Shown: piece by piece, positions 34,052 to 43,560 of the stretch | Layout: the number at the start of each line of letters is the position of its first letter | Position numbering within the stretch: position 1 is the first letter of the stretch | DNA from: Nocardioides seonyuensis | GTDB taxonomy: Bacteria > Actinomycetota > Actinomycetes > Propionibacteriales > Nocardioidaceae | NCBI RefSeq assembly: GCF_004683965.1 | Contig: NZ_CP038436.1 | Location: 2,542,001 to 2,606,000 of the forward strand | Direction: 5' to 3' | DNA length: 64,000 bases | Translations under genes and position numbers: made by a program | Notes under the pieces: generated by a model | What the model was told of the DNA's origin: nothing | The model's database searches: none | The model's input: only the letters and a program-made list of their open reading frames with translations

Positions 34052-36445
34052 ATGAGCACCACACAAGTGACCCCCGACTCCCGCCTCCTCGAGGGCCTCA
34101 ACGACCCCCAGCGCGCCGCCGTGACCCATGCGGGGGCCCCGCTCCTGGTGGTCGCCGGAGCAGGGTCGGGCAAGACGCGGGTCCTCACCCGGCGGATCGC
34201 CTGGTTGATCGACGAGCGCAAGGCCCACCCGGGCTCCATCCTTGCCATCACCTTCACCAACAAGGCCGCGGCCGAGATGAAGGAGCGGGTGGAGGACCTC
34301 GTCGGCAAGCGCGCCCGGATCATGTGGGTCTCGACGTTCCACTCCGCCTGCGTGCGCATCCTCCGCAAGGAGATCGCGGGCCTGGACATCGGGGGAGGCG
34401 GCTTCAAGTCCAACTTCTCGATCTATGACGCCGCCGACTCCAAGCGGCTGATGACACTGGTGCTGCGCGACCTCGACCTCGACCCCAAGCGCTACCAGCC
34501 GAGTGCGGTCCTGCACTGGGTCTCCGACCACAAGAACGAGCTGCGTGATCCCGACGACGCCGTCAAGGACGCCAAGAACGGCTTCGAGGAGGCCTACGCA
34601 TCGGCCTACGTGAACTACCAGCGCCGCCTCCGCGAGGCCAACGCGCTCGACTTCGACGACCTGATCATGACCACGGTCCAGATGTTCCAGGCCTTCCCCG
34701 ACATCCGCGAGAACTACCGCCGGCGCTTCCGCCACGTCCTCGTCGACGAGTACCAGGACACCAACCACGCCCAGTACTCCCTGATCCACCAGCTCTGCGG
34801 CCAGTCGCTGGAGGAGCACGACGAGGCCCTCGCCGGCGGCGCCGAGCGGGTGCCGCCCAGCGAGCTGATGGTCGTGGGTGACGCCGACCAGTCGATCTAC
34901 GCCTTCCGCGGCGCCGACATCCGCAACATCCTCGACTTCGAGCAGGACTTCCCCGACGCCAGGACGATCCTGCTCGAGCAGAACTACCGCTCGACCCAGA
35001 CCATCCTCAACGCCGCAAACGCAGTCATCGGCAACAACCGCGGGCGCACGCCCAAGCGGCTGTGGTCCGACGCGGGCGACGGGGAACGCATCGTGGGCTT
35101 CGTGGCCGACGACGGCTACGACGAGGCCCGGTTCGTCAGCGAGGAGATCGACCGGCTCGTCGACGAGCACGGCCTGCGCCCTGCCGACGTCGCGGTCTTC
35201 TACCGCACCAACGCCCAGTCGCGCGCCTTCGAGGAGGTCTTCATCCGCACGGGCCAGCCCTACAAGGTGGTCGGTGGGGTGCGCTTCTACGAGCGGCGCG
35301 AGGTCCGCGACGCCCTGGCCTACCTGCGCGTGCTGGTGAACACCGCTGACGAGGTGTCCCTGCGACGCATCCTCAACACCCCCAAGCGCGGGATCGGCGA
35401 GCGGGCCGAGGCGTGCGTCGCCGCGCTGGCCGATCGCGAGCGGGTCACGTTCTGGGAGGCCCTGGTGCGCGCAGAGGAGGCTCCCGGGCTGGCGACGCGG
35501 AGCCTGAAGAACATCCAGGCGTTCGTCGGCATCATCCAGGAGCTCCAGTCGATGGTGGCTGCGGACGAGCGGCCCGACGTGATCCTCGAGTCCGTCCTCG
35601 AGCGCTCGGGCTACCTCGCCGAGCTCGAGGCGAGCGACGACCCCCAGGACGACACCAGGGTCGAGAACCTCGCCGAGCTGGTGGCCGTCGCCCGGGAGTT
35701 CGCCGAGGACCCGCAGCCGGGGCCGAGCGCCGACCCCGCTGAGGTGGAGGCCGGCACGGTGGCCGTCGGGCTCGGTGACTTCCTCGAGCGCGTCGCCCTG
35801 GTGGCCGACGCCGACCAGATCCCCGACTCGCCCGACGGCGACGACAGCGGTGTGGTCACCCTGATGACGCTCCACACGGCCAAGGGGCTGGAGTTCCCGG
35901 TCGTGTTCCTGACCGGCCTCGAGGATGGCGTGTTCCCGCACCAGCGCTCGCTCGGCGACCAGCCCGAGCTCGAGGAGGAGCGCCGCCTTGCCTACGTCGG
36001 CCTCACCCGGGCCCAGCAGCGCCTCCACGTGTCACGTGCGCTGGTTCGTTCCGCGTGGGGAGCTCCCGTCCACAACCCCGCGAGCCGGTTCCTCGACGAG
36101 CTCCCGGTCGACCTCGTCGACTGGCGCCGTACGGCATCGGCACAGACGCAGTGGGGTCGCCCCGACCTGTCCTCGGGTCAGGGAGCGCCACTCGGCAGCC
36201 CCACCGCGACCGGTCGCCGCAACTTCAGCTCAGCCGCGCTGCGGGCGGACGCGGCGGCGAAGGCCAAGCCGGCGCGCGAGATCCCCCAGCTCGACCCGGG
36301 CGACCGCGTCCTGCACGACTCGTTCGGGATGGGAACAGTCGTCTCGGTCGAAGGAGCCGCCGAGAAGGCCGTCGCCTCGATCGACTTCGGGTCCGAGGGC
36401 GTCAAGCGGCTGCTGCTGCGCTACGCGCCGGTGGAGAAGCTCTGA
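34052..36445 (+). CDS. pcrA: UvrD/PcrA-type ATP-dependent DNA helicase
   Basis: Superfamily 1A 3'-5' helicase of 797 residues acting in repair and replication-conflict removal. Motifs: Q motif 'LNDPQRAAV', Walker A 'AGAGSGKT' (35-42), 'ITFTNKAAAEM', 'WVSTFHSACVRILRK', DExx box 'VLVDEYQDTNHAQY', 'VVGDADQSIYAFRGAD', 'LEQNYRST', 'VTLMTLHTAKGLEFPVVF' and 'EERRLAYVGLTRA'. The C-terminus 'DRVLHDSFGMGTVVSVEGAAEKAVASIDFGSEGVKRLLLRYAPVEKL' is the Tudor-like RNA-polymerase-binding domain. TAGGCT at 34037-34042 stands nine bases before the ATG, so the leader is very short or absent. Confidence 0.97.
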   Translation: MSTTQVTPDSRLLEGLNDPQRAAVTHAGAPLLVVAGAGSGKTRVLTRRIAWLIDERKAHPGSILAITFTNKAAAEMKERVEDLVGKRARIMWVSTFHSACVRILRKEIAGLDIGGGGFKSNFSIYDAADSKRLMTLVLRDLDLDPKRYQPSAVLHWVSDHKNELRDPDDAVKDAKNGFEEAYASAYVNYQRRLREANALDFDDLIMTTVQMFQAFPDIRENYRRRFRHVLVDEYQDTNHAQYSLIHQLCGQSLEEHDEALAGGAERVPPSELMVVGDADQSIYAFRGADIRNILDFEQDFPDARTILLEQNYRSTQTILNAANAVIGNNRGRTPKRLWSDAGDGERIVGFVADDGYDEARFVSEEIDRLVDEHGLRPADVAVFYRTNAQSRAFEEVFIRTGQPYKVVGGVRFYERREVRDALAYLRVLVNTADEVSLRRILNTPKRGIGERAEACVAALADRERVTFWEALVRAEEAPGLATRSLKNIQAFVGIIQELQSMVAADERPDVILESVLERSGYLAELEASDDPQDDTRVENLAELVAVAREFAEDPQPGPSADPAEVEAGTVAVGLGDFLERVALVADADQIPDSPDGDDSGVVTLMTLHTAKGLEFPVVFLTGLEDGVFPHQRSLGDQPELEEERRLAYVGLTRAQQRLHVSRALVRSAWGAPVHNPASRFLDELPVDLVDWRRTASAQTQWGRPDLSSGQGAPLGSPTATGRRNFSSAALRADAAAKAKPAREIPQLDPGDRVLHDSFGMGTVVSVEGAAEKAVASIDFGSEGVKRLLLRYAPVEKL

Positions 36446-36470
36446 GCGGGGAGGCAGGGCCTCGGCTCAG
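36442..36470. terminator. Hairpin overlapping both stop codons of pcrA and the M23 gene
   Basis: CTGAGC...GAGGC pairs with GCCTC...GCTCAG. The stem contains the pcrA TGA on one side and the convergent peptidase TGA on the other, so one compact structure ends both genes. Confidence 0.55.
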
Positions 36471-37291
36471 GGGACGATCCCGTGCTCGACGAAGGCGTCG
36501 AAGGGGTTGACCGGGCCGCCGCCACCGGGACGGACCTCCAGGTGCAGGTGTGACCCGGTGACGTTGCCGGTGGTGCCGACGGTGCCGATGACGTCACCGC
36601 CGTTGACCCGCTCCCCGACCGAGACGTGGATCGAGGTCTGGTGGCAGAACCAGATCTCGGTCCCGTCGTCGAGGGTGAGCACGGTCTTGTTGCCGTAGGA
36701 GCCGTCGTAGCCCGTGGACGTGATCGTGCCGTTGGCCACGGCCATGATCGGGTCACCGCTGTCGCCGTTGAAGTCGAGACCGGTGTGGTAGCTGGCCCAG
36801 AGGCCGTACTCGCCGAAGGTGGCCGTCAGCGAGTAGGAGGACATCGGGAGAACCCACTTGTTCTCCTTGATCTTCGCCGCCTGCTTCTCCGCTGCCTGGC
36901 GGATCGCATCGAGGCGCGCCTGGTGAGCGGCGGCCTGCTTCTCGGCGAGAGCCACGAGCTCGGCATCGGCGGCCTCGTCGGCAGCCTCGCGGTGGGAGTC
37001 GCGGCTCACGACGGCTTCGCGTCGCGAGAGCGCCTCGGTGCCGGCGGCCGAGCTGATGGCTCCGGCTGCGCGCAGCACGCCGTCGGAGGTGCGCTGGCTG
37101 CCTGCGTCGGCCGCGGAGACCGCACCGCCGGCAGAGACGGCGAGCACGGCGACGCCTGCGATGAGTGGCGCCGACGGCAGGGCGCGGGGGATCAGGGTGC
37201 GCTGGGGTGTCGCGGCACGGCGCTTGCCTGCCACGGGTCCTGCAGCCGAGGTGCTGCGGCGCGAGCCGCGCTCCGCTCGGTGGTTGCCCAT
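36467..37291 (-). CDS. M23-family (LytM) peptidoglycan endopeptidase
   Basis: A 274-residue exported cell-wall hydrolase. The N-terminus is basic with a membrane-spanning signal ('LIAGVAVLAVSAGGAVSAADA', residues about 38-58). A Lys/Ala/Glu-rich coiled coil (about 90-140) follows, then the LytM domain. The metal site is present: 'SYHTGLDFNGDSGDPI' (His-x3-Asp) and 'GSHLHLEVRPGG' (His-x-His), with 'FCHQTSI' in between. ATG 37291 (MGNHRAE) is chosen because upstream in-frame codons are not protein-like. It probably cuts peptide cross-links and is divergent from sucC. Confidence 0.93.
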   Translation of the reverse strand: MGNHRAERGSRRSTSAAGPVAGKRRAATPQRTLIPRALPSAPLIAGVAVLAVSAGGAVSAADAGSQRTSDGVLRAAGAISSAAGTEALSRREAVVSRDSHREAADEAADAELVALAEKQAAAHQARLDAIRQAAEKQAAKIKENKWVLPMSSYSLTATFGEYGLWASYHTGLDFNGDSGDPIMAVANGTITSTGYDGSYGNKTVLTLDDGTEIWFCHQTSIHVSVGERVNGGDVIGTVGTTGNVTGSHLHLEVRPGGGGPVNPFDAFVEHGIVP

Positions 37292-37347
37292 GAAGAAGTT
37301 ACCAATCTGCCGGTTCGGGGGTGGGTCGGCTAGACCGAGCCCAGACT

Positions 37348-37364
37348 GTAACGGAAGGGTCACG
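37348..37364. promoter_or_regulatory. Possible MtrA-type tandem box before the M23 gene
   Basis: GTAACG and GTCACG lie 11 bases apart, start to start, upstream of the peptidoglycan hydrolase gene. MtrA response regulators of actinobacteria bind such direct repeats and control wall hydrolases. This is only a pattern match. Confidence 0.3.
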
Positions 37365-37544
37365 GGATCACGCAACCCCCAGCGCCGACCAGTCTCGTGG
37401 AGTCCCGCTCGCGCGTCCGCGGAATGGCGAAAACTGGTCTGGACCACCTGGTGGGCCCCGCCCTGACTGTGACGCAGCCGACAGGTCTACTGTGCACGAG
37501 TTGCAAGAATGCTGTGCCAATCAGACTGAAGGGCTGGGTGGGTC

Positions 37545-38720
37545 GTGGACCTGATGGAGTTTCAGGCGAAGGAGCTCTTCGCCAAGCATGGAGTCGCAAC
37601 CACGCTGGGCAAGACCGTCGAGACGGCTGACGCGGCCCGCGCCGCCGCCGAGGAGTTCGGCGGCGTCACCGTGGTCAAGGCCCAGGTGAAGGCCGGTGGT
37701 CGCGGCAAGGCCGGCGGCGTCAAGATCGCCAAGACGGCTGACGAGGCGTTCGAGCACGCCTCCAACATCTTGGGCATGGAGATCAAGGGCCTGACGGTCA
37801 ACCGCGTCCTGGTCACCCCCGCCACACCCCCGGTCGAGGAGTACTACTTCTCCTTCCTGCTCGACCGCTCCAACCGCTCGCACCTGTGCATCGCCTCGGT
37901 CGAGGGCGGCGTCGAGATCGAGGAGGTCGCCAAGACCAACCCCGACGCGGTCAAGAAGATCCCGATCAACGCGCTCGAGGGCGTCACGCCCGAGAAGGCC
38001 GCCGCGATCGTCGACGAGGCGAAGTTCCCCGCCGAGCTGCGCGACCAGGCCATCGAGATGGTCCAGAAGCTCTGGAAGGTCTACGTCGAGGAGGACGCCA
38101 CCCTCGTCGAGGTCAACCCGCTGGCCCGCCTCGAGGGGGACAAGCTCGAGGCGCTTGACGGCAAGGTCTCCCTCGACGACAACGCCTCCGAGGTGCGCCA
38201 CCCCGAGCACGAGCAGTTCGAGATTCGCGAGGAGGCCGACGCGCTCGAGTCGAAGGCCAAGGACAAGGGCCTCAACTACGTCAAGCTCGACGGCCAGGTC
38301 GGCATCATCGGCAACGGCGCGGGCCTCGTGATGAGCACGCTCGACGTCGTGGCCTACGCCGGCGAGGCGCACGGCGGGGTCAAGCCCGCCAACTTCCTCG
38401 ACATCGGCGGCGGCGCCAACGCGCAGGTCATGGCCGACGGCCTCGACGTCATCCTCGGCGACGAGCAGGTCAAGAGCGTCTTCGTCAACGTCTTCGGCGG
38501 CATCACCGCCTGCGACGAGGTCGCCAACGGCATCAAGGGTGCGCTGGAGATCCTGGGCGACAAGGAGAGCACGCCGCTCGTCGTACGCCTCGACGGCAAC
38601 AACGTCGAGAAGGGTCGCGCGATCCTCGACGAGCTCAACCACCCGCTGGTCACCCAGGTCGACACGATGGACGGCGCGGCCGACAAGGCCGCTGAGCTGG
38701 CCCACGCCGCCGGCGCCTGA
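37545..38720 (+). CDS. sucC: Succinyl-CoA synthetase (ADP/GDP-forming) beta subunit
   Basis: TCA-cycle enzyme: succinyl-CoA + NDP + Pi to succinate + NTP. The 391-residue protein opens '[17 protein letters not shown]' and has the ATP-grasp blocks '[26 protein letters not shown]', '[29 protein letters not shown]' and '[39 protein letters not shown]'. GTG 37545 is used as start because family members begin with MDLxEYQAK. The alpha-subunit gene follows after 32 bases, forming the usual sucCD operon. Confidence 0.97.
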   Translation: MDLMEFQAKELFAKHGVATTLGKTVETADAARAAAEEFGGVTVVKAQVKAGGRGKAGGVKIAKTADEAFEHASNILGMEIKGLTVNRVLVTPATPPVEEYYFSFLLDRSNRSHLCIASVEGGVEIEEVAKTNPDAVKKIPINALEGVTPEKAAAIVDEAKFPAELRDQAIEMVQKLWKVYVEEDATLVEVNPLARLEGDKLEALDGKVSLDDNASEVRHPEHEQFEIREEADALESKAKDKGLNYVKLDGQVGIIGNGAGLVMSTLDVVAYAGEAHGGVKPANFLDIGGGANAQVMADGLDVILGDEQVKSVFVNVFGGITACDEVANGIKGALEILGDKESTPLVVRLDGNNVEKGRAILDELNHPLVTQVDTMDGAADKAAELAHAAGA

Positions 38721-38752
38721 TCGCCCGAGAGACGAGAGAAGAAGCAACAGAC

Positions 38753-39634
38753 ATGTCTATCTACTTGAACAAGGACAGCAAGATCATCGTCCAGGGCATG
38801 ACGGGCGGCATGGGTGCCAAGCACACCACCCTCATGGTCGAGTCGGGCGCCAACATCGTGGGCGGCGTCAACGCCCGCAAGGCCGGCACCACCGTCGAGC
38901 TCGGCGGCAAGGAGCTGCCCGTCTACGGCACGGTCGAGGAGGCCATGAAGGAGACCGGCGCCGACGTCTCCGTGGCCTTCGTGCCCCCCGCCTTCACCAA
39001 GGACGCCTGCATCGAGGCCATCGACGCCGAGATCCCCCTGCTGGTGGTGATCACCGAGGGCGTGCCCGTCCTGGACACCGCCGAGGTCGTCGCCTACCTC
39101 GAGGGCAAGTCCACCCGGATGATCGGTCCCAACTGCCCGGGCATCATCACCCCGGAGGAGTCGCTGGCCGGCATCACGCCCCACACGATCGCGGGCAAGG
39201 GACCGGTCGGCCTCGTGTCGAAGTCCGGGACGCTGACCTACCAGATGATGTACGAGCTCAAGGACTACGGCTTCACCACCGCCATCGGCATCGGCGGTGA
39301 CCCGATCATCGGCACCACCCACATCGACGCCCTCGAGGCCTTCGAGAACGACCCGGAGACCAAGGCGATCGTGATGATCGGCGAGATCGGCGGCGACGCC
39401 GAGGAGCGCGCGGCCGCCTACATCAAGGACCACGTCACCAAGCCCGTCGTCGGCTACGTCGCCGGGTTCACCGCCCCCGAGGGCAAGACGATGGGCCACG
39501 CCGGCGCCATCGTCTCGGGCTCCTCGGGCACCGCACAGGCCAAGAAGGAGGCCCTCGAGGCCGCCGGCGTCAAGGTCGGCAAGACGCCGTCGGAGACCGC
39601 CGAGCTCATGCGGGAGATCCTCAAGGGCCTCTGA
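38753..39634 (+). CDS. sucD: Succinyl-CoA synthetase alpha subunit
   Basis: Partner of SucC, carrying the CoA-binding Rossmann domain and the phosphohistidine loop. The 293-residue sequence has '[35 protein letters not shown]', '[15 protein letters not shown]', '[47 protein letters not shown]' and '[38 protein letters not shown]' with the active-site His in 'GHAGAIV'. A strong hairpin terminator follows at 39651-39696. Confidence 0.97.
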   Translation: MSIYLNKDSKIIVQGMTGGMGAKHTTLMVESGANIVGGVNARKAGTTVELGGKELPVYGTVEEAMKETGADVSVAFVPPAFTKDACIEAIDAEIPLLVVITEGVPVLDTAEVVAYLEGKSTRMIGPNCPGIITPEESLAGITPHTIAGKGPVGLVSKSGTLTYQMMYELKDYGFTTAIGIGGDPIIGTTHIDALEAFENDPETKAIVMIGEIGGDAEERAAAYIKDHVTKPVVGYVAGFTAPEGKTMGHAGAIVSGSSGTAQAKKEALEAAGVKVGKTPSETAELMREILKGL

Positions 39635-39650
39635 GCCCCAATTCCGTACG

Positions 39651-39696
39651 ACGGCCCGGTCGCCCGCTGCCCATCGGCAGCGGGTGGCCGGGCCGT
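39651..39696 (+). terminator. Two-part hairpin terminator after sucCD
   Basis: ACGGCCCGG pairs with CCGGGCCGT and, inside it, CCCGCTGCC pairs with GGCAGCGGG over a CATC loop; three-base internal bulges separate the arms. It sits between sucD and the convergent sigma-fusion gene and may end both. Confidence 0.75.
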
Positions 39697-39713
39697 TGCG
39701 CGTCCCGGAAGAC

Positions 39714-41609
39714 TCAGCGCTTGGCGCCGGGGAGGTTGCTGAGGCGCTGGAGGGCCCGCTCGGAGACGGCGACGAAGTCGGGGCGGGTCATCGTCATCTT
39801 GCCGTCGGGGGTGAACCCGACCTGGGAGACGGAGTTGCCGTCGCGCGCGACCGACATGAAGAACGGCACGGCCACTGCGTCGGAGACCTCGATCGACAGC
39901 GCCCAGACCGTGAGCTCCTGGTGCTTGCCGGAGCGGGAAGCGAGGGTCGTGACGGTGGTGCCCAGGTTGGCTCGGGCGCAGGAGCGGATGCGGTCGCGGA
40001 CCTGGCCGAGGAACTTCCGCGCCGCCTTCGGGCTCATCCGACCCACGGTCTGGGTGAGGCCGAACTGGTCGGCCCGGTTGCTCTCGGGGAAGAGGAAGGT
40101 GCGGGTCAGGGCCTTCTTGATGCCCTTCTGCCGGAAGGAGGTGCGGTCGCAGCGGGTGGCGGCGAAGTTGTTGTGGGCCTTGTCGGGGTCGGTGCCGACC
40201 CAGGGCCCCACGGCGGCGGTCACGGGGGGCAGGTCGACGGCGGACAGCAGGCCTGAGGGCTCGCCGATGGCGAGGGGGTCGGTGACGCGGCTGCGTGGCG
40301 TGGTGGAGCACGCTCCCGCTCCGGCCGCGTCGCAGACGTTGTCGACGGCGGCGGCGAGCCCCGCGGTTGCAGTTCGGGTGTCCAGGGGCTTGGCGCTCGT
40401 GCGGACCACGGTGGTCACCAGGAACTGGCCGCTGTGCGCGATGGCTGCGTCGATGACGCTCGGACGCTTCCCCCACGAGCGCAGCCGGAACTGGGCTGCC
40501 GCGTCGCCGACACCGCGCACCTCGCGGGTCGAGACGAGCTGGACGCGAGGGGCCAGGCAGTCGGCGAACCACATGCGGGCCGCCTCGAAGGAGCCTTCGG
40601 CCGCCACGGGCGAGGCGGAGACCTCCAGCAGCTGCGTCACGTCGGTGCGCAGGACGGTCGAGGAGGTCTTCTCGACGCGAGCCTTGTCGCCGCGACCGAC
40701 GCGCTTGCGCCTCGGCACCTCCTCGGTGCCCTTCCAGCTGCGCACGAGCGCGCCCAGGCCCTCGGCGTCGGCGAAGCGCTCACGCTGGCACGGCATCACC
40801 AGGCCGTCGCCGGCAAGGTTGTCGGAGGTCTTGGTCTGGGTCCAGTCGAGCTTGCGTCCGAACCTGGTCACCTCGTGGTCGGCGAGAAGCACCGACTCGT
40901 CGAGGGCTGCGGCGGCGGGGTCGGTGCTCTCGGTGCGGACCGTGCCGGTGGCGCGGTCGGCGGACAGCCCGCTCGGGTCCGCTGAACCGGTGGCCACCAC
41001 CGACCCGGAGGCGACCAGTGCCACGGCGGCGAGCGCGGCGCCCGCCAGCGTGTGGGTGCGGCGACGGGTCGTGCCGGCGCGGCGGATGATCGTGGCGCGC
41101 GGCCAGCGGACGTCCACGAGGGGTGCGTTCAGCTCCTCCAGGCGCGGCGCCACGTCGGGGGCGGGCATCGCCTCCCGGTAGCGGAAGAACTGGGCCGTGG
41201 CGGTGCGCAGCTCGCGCTCGGCGTCCGGACGTGGCATGCCGACGACGCGCGCGATCTCGGACATGGACAGGGGCGAGAGCGCGCTGAGGACGAGCAGGTG
41301 GCGCTGCGGGCCGGTGAGGCGGGAGAGCGCGTCGAGGGTGGCCTTGATCTCCGGGTCGAGGGACTTGTCCTGGTGCCAGGGCTTGGCCGAGTGGCGCCGC
41401 TTGGCACGGGTGTGGGCGAACTCCCGGACCCAGGACTCGCGATCCTCCAGGACGCCCACCTTGCGCCAGTGGTGCCATGCGATGGTGAAGGCGTCGCGCA
41501 CGGCTGCGCGCGATGCGGCGATGTCACCGGTCAGGGCGAAGGACTCGTGCAGGAGACGCGCTCGCGTCGACGCGTAGAACGCATCGAACGATTCGGGACT
41601 CTTCGGCAC
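39714..41609 (-). CDS. ECF-like sigma factor fused to a transmembrane helix and extracytoplasmic domain
   Basis: A 631-residue fusion. Residues about 5-75 resemble a degenerate sigma region 2 ('FDAFYASTRARLLHESFALTGDIAASRAAVRDAFTIAWHHWRKV'). Residues 92-145 are a sigma region 4 HTH ('ALSRLTGPQRHLLVLSALSPLSMSEIARVVGMPRPDAERELRTA'). A basic stretch and one helix (about 185-208, 'THTLAGAALAAVALVASGSVV') follow, then some 420 residues outside with six cysteines and a 'VAVPFFMSVARDGNSVSQVGFTPDGKMTMT' end. It looks like a membrane-tethered sigma factor with its own sensor. No separate anti-sigma gene is near. A TACCTT box six bases before GTG 41609 suggests leaderless expression. Confidence 0.85.
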   Translation of the reverse strand: MPKSPESFDAFYASTRARLLHESFALTGDIAASRAAVRDAFTIAWHHWRKVGVLEDRESWVREFAHTRAKRRHSAKPWHQDKSLDPEIKATLDALSRLTGPQRHLLVLSALSPLSMSEIARVVGMPRPDAERELRTATAQFFRYREAMPAPDVAPRLEELNAPLVDVRWPRATIIRRAGTTRRRTHTLAGAALAAVALVASGSVVATGSADPSGLSADRATGTVRTESTDPAAAALDESVLLADHEVTRFGRKLDWTQTKTSDNLAGDGLVMPCQRERFADAEGLGALVRSWKGTEEVPRRKRVGRGDKARVEKTSSTVLRTDVTQLLEVSASPVAAEGSFEAARMWFADCLAPRVQLVSTREVRGVGDAAAQFRLRSWGKRPSVIDAAIAHSGQFLVTTVVRTSAKPLDTRTATAGLAAAVDNVCDAAGAGACSTTPRSRVTDPLAIGEPSGLLSAVDLPPVTAAVGPWVGTDPDKAHNNFAATRCDRTSFRQKGIKKALTRTFLFPESNRADQFGLTQTVGRMSPKAARKFLGQVRDRIRSCARANLGTTVTTLASRSGKHQELTVWALSIEVSDAVAVPFFMSVARDGNSVSQVGFTPDGKMTMTRPDFVAVSERALQRLSNLPGAKR

Positions 41610-41615
41610 CGCTCC

Positions 41616-41621
41616 AAGGTA
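41616..41621 (-). promoter_or_regulatory. -10 box TACCTT of a predicted leaderless promoter
   Basis: On the minus strand TACCTT ends six bases before GTG 41609 of the sigma-fusion gene, matching the TANNNT spacing seen at seven other genes here. Confidence 0.5.
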
Positions 41622-41705
41622 TCCGGCGGCCCTGACCCGCGCACATTCGAGTACGCGGCGTGGGAACCTGCCGATCCCGGCCCCGCGGGTGATGATGGCG
41701 ACGTC

Positions 41706-42947
41706 ATGACGTCCCTGCTGGTCCGCCCCACCTCACCGGACGCGGCCTCCACGCGGCCCCGACCGCTGGTGCTCGTGGCCACCCTCGGCGGACTTGTCGC
41801 CGCTCTCGGCCCTCTCGTCGTACTGCTCGCTGTCGGGGTCGTCGGCTGGTTCGTCTCCGACGCCGGTGCCCACGGTGAGCCTTCCGACGGCATGCGCGTG
41901 GGAGCCCTGGCGTGGCTTGCCGCCCACGGCTCGGGCTTCAGCGTGATGGGCGCGCGGGTCGACCTGGTGCCGCTGGGCCTCACCGCGCTGAGCGCGTGGT
42001 CGGTGTGGCGGGTGGCCCACCGTGTGGGTGACGAGGTGTCCGGCCACGGCCCGGACGCCCATCGACTCTCCGACGGCGAGCGCGACCTGACCGTGCCGAC
42101 GTCGGTGGTCCTGTTCTTCGCGGGCTACGCCGTCGTCGCGGTGGTCGTGGCTGCGCTGGCCTCCGGCTCCGACACCACTCCTTCCGTCCCGCGCGTCCTG
42201 GCCTGGTCGCTCGGGATGACGCTCGCGCTCGCCGCCCCGGCGATCGCCATCGGATCGGGACGCGCCGCCATCTGGACGGCGATGCTCCCGCGCGGGGTGC
42301 GCGCGGCCGCAGTGGTGACGATGTCGGTGCTGACCGCCCTGGCGGTCGTGTCGGCAGGGATCTTCCTCGTGGCGCTCGGCGCCGGCTCCGGCGACGCGGC
42401 CACGATGTTCTCCCGGCTGCACACCAGCCCGTCCGAGGCCGGTCTCTACGCCCTCGTCAACGCCGCCTACCTCCCCAACGCCTCGGTGTTCGCCGGCTCG
42501 TGGCTGCTCGGGCCGGGCTTCGCGATCGGCGGAGGCACGATGGTCTCGCCGACGGTGGTGGTCCTCGGCCCGCTGCCCCTCGTTCCGATCCTGGCGGCGC
42601 TCCCGGCGGCGGGCACTCCCGCGGGCTGGGTGTCGAGCCTCGTCTTCCTGCCGCCCCTGCTCGCTGCGTTCGCGGCCTTCCGTGCGCTGCGCCGGCGAGG
42701 CACCGCGCTGCGCTGGGACGAGGCGGCCCTCGCCGGCTGCGGTGGCGGCATCCTGGCCGGAGCCCTGTTCGCTCTGCTGGCGTCGGTGGCCGGCGGCGCC
42801 GTCGGTCCGGGCCGGATGCGCCACGTCGGCCCCTTCGTGCCCGAGGTGCTCGTGCACGCCGTCGCGGCCTGCGGCATCGGAGGCCTGGTCGGGGCGCTGG
42901 TCTGGGTCTGGTGGCAGCGGCGCGGAGCCCTAGACTCCGAGGAGTGA
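41706..42947 (+). CDS. DUF6350-family integral membrane protein
   Basis: A 413-residue membrane protein with about nine or ten hydrophobic segments, low in charged residues outside short loops, with 'VGALAWLAAHGSGFSVMGARVDLVPLGLTALSAWSVWRVA' near the start. The family (DUF6350, sometimes named after the cell-division protein PerM) sits between sucD and purN in many actinobacteria, as it does here. ATG 41706 is the first ATG giving a short N-terminus before helix 1; much longer in-frame upstream sequence is not protein-like. Its TGA overlaps the purN GTG. Confidence 0.87.
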   Translation: MTSLLVRPTSPDAASTRPRPLVLVATLGGLVAALGPLVVLLAVGVVGWFVSDAGAHGEPSDGMRVGALAWLAAHGSGFSVMGARVDLVPLGLTALSAWSVWRVAHRVGDEVSGHGPDAHRLSDGERDLTVPTSVVLFFAGYAVVAVVVAALASGSDTTPSVPRVLAWSLGMTLALAAPAIAIGSGRAAIWTAMLPRGVRAAAVVTMSVLTALAVVSAGIFLVALGAGSGDAATMFSRLHTSPSEAGLYALVNAAYLPNASVFAGSWLLGPGFAIGGGTMVSPTVVVLGPLPLVPILAALPAAGTPAGWVSSLVFLPPLLAAFAAFRALRRRGTALRWDEAALAGCGGGILAGALFALLASVAGGAVGPGRMRHVGPFVPEVLVHAVAACGIGGLVGALVWVWWQRRGALDSEE

Positions 42948-43558
42948 CCGCTCGCCTCGTCGTCCTCGTCTCCGGCTCCGGCACGAACCTGCAGGCCCTG
43001 CTCGACGCCTGCGCCGAGGAGTCCTACGGCGCCACGGTCGTCGCGGTCGGCTCAGACCGCGAGGGCATCGAGGGACTGGCCCGGGCCGAGCGTGCCGGGG
43101 TCCCGACCTTCACCCGCCGGGTCGCGGACTTCGAGACCCGCGACGGGTGGGACCGGGCCCTGACGACGGTCGTGGAGAGGTTCGAGCCCGACCTCGTCGT
43201 GCTGGCCGGCTTCATGAAGCTCGTCTCGGAGGACTTCCTGGCGAAGTTCCCGACCGTCAACACCCACCCGGCGCTGTGCCCGTCGTTCCCCGGCATGCAC
43301 GGGCCGCGCGATGCCCTCGAGCACGGCGTCAAGGTGACCGGGGCGACGCTCTTCTTCGTCGACGGGGGAGTCGACACCGGTCCGATCATCGCCCAGCGTG
43401 CCGTCGAGGTGCTCGACGGCGACGACGTGGAGTCCCTGCACGAGCGGATCAAGGGCGTCGAGCGCGCCATGCTGGTCGACGCGGTCGGCCGGCTGGCCCG
43501 TGACGGCTGGACGGTCGAGGGTCGACATGTCCGCCTCGGCGGCGCTCAACTAGGCTGA
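42944..43558 (+). CDS. purN: Phosphoribosylglycinamide formyltransferase
   Basis: Third step of purine synthesis: transfers a formyl group from 10-formyl-THF to GAR. The 204-residue protein has 'LVVLVSGSGTNLQALLDAC' (phosphate loop), 'PDLVVLAGFMKLVSEDFL', 'VNTHPALCPSFPGMHGPRDALEHGVKVTGATLFFVDGGVDTGPIIAQ' with the catalytic Asn-His-Asp set. GTG 42944 overlaps the stop of the DUF6350 gene (GTGA). The ZTP riboswitch begins immediately after its stop and leads into purH. Confidence 0.96.
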   Translation: MTARLVVLVSGSGTNLQALLDACAEESYGATVVAVGSDREGIEGLARAERAGVPTFTRRVADFETRDGWDRALTTVVERFEPDLVVLAGFMKLVSEDFLAKFPTVNTHPALCPSFPGMHGPRDALEHGVKVTGATLFFVDGGVDTGPIIAQRAVEVLDGDDVESLHERIKGVERAMLVDAVGRLARDGWTVEGRHVRLGGAQLG

Positions 43559-43560
43559 GC

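Noticed and set aside
37292..37544. Possible ydaO/c-di-AMP riboswitch upstream of the M23 peptidase gene
   Set aside because: Wall-hydrolase genes of actinobacteria often have this riboswitch, but the conserved GGGTAGCC-type and GGGGTGAATC-type segments are absent on the minus strand.
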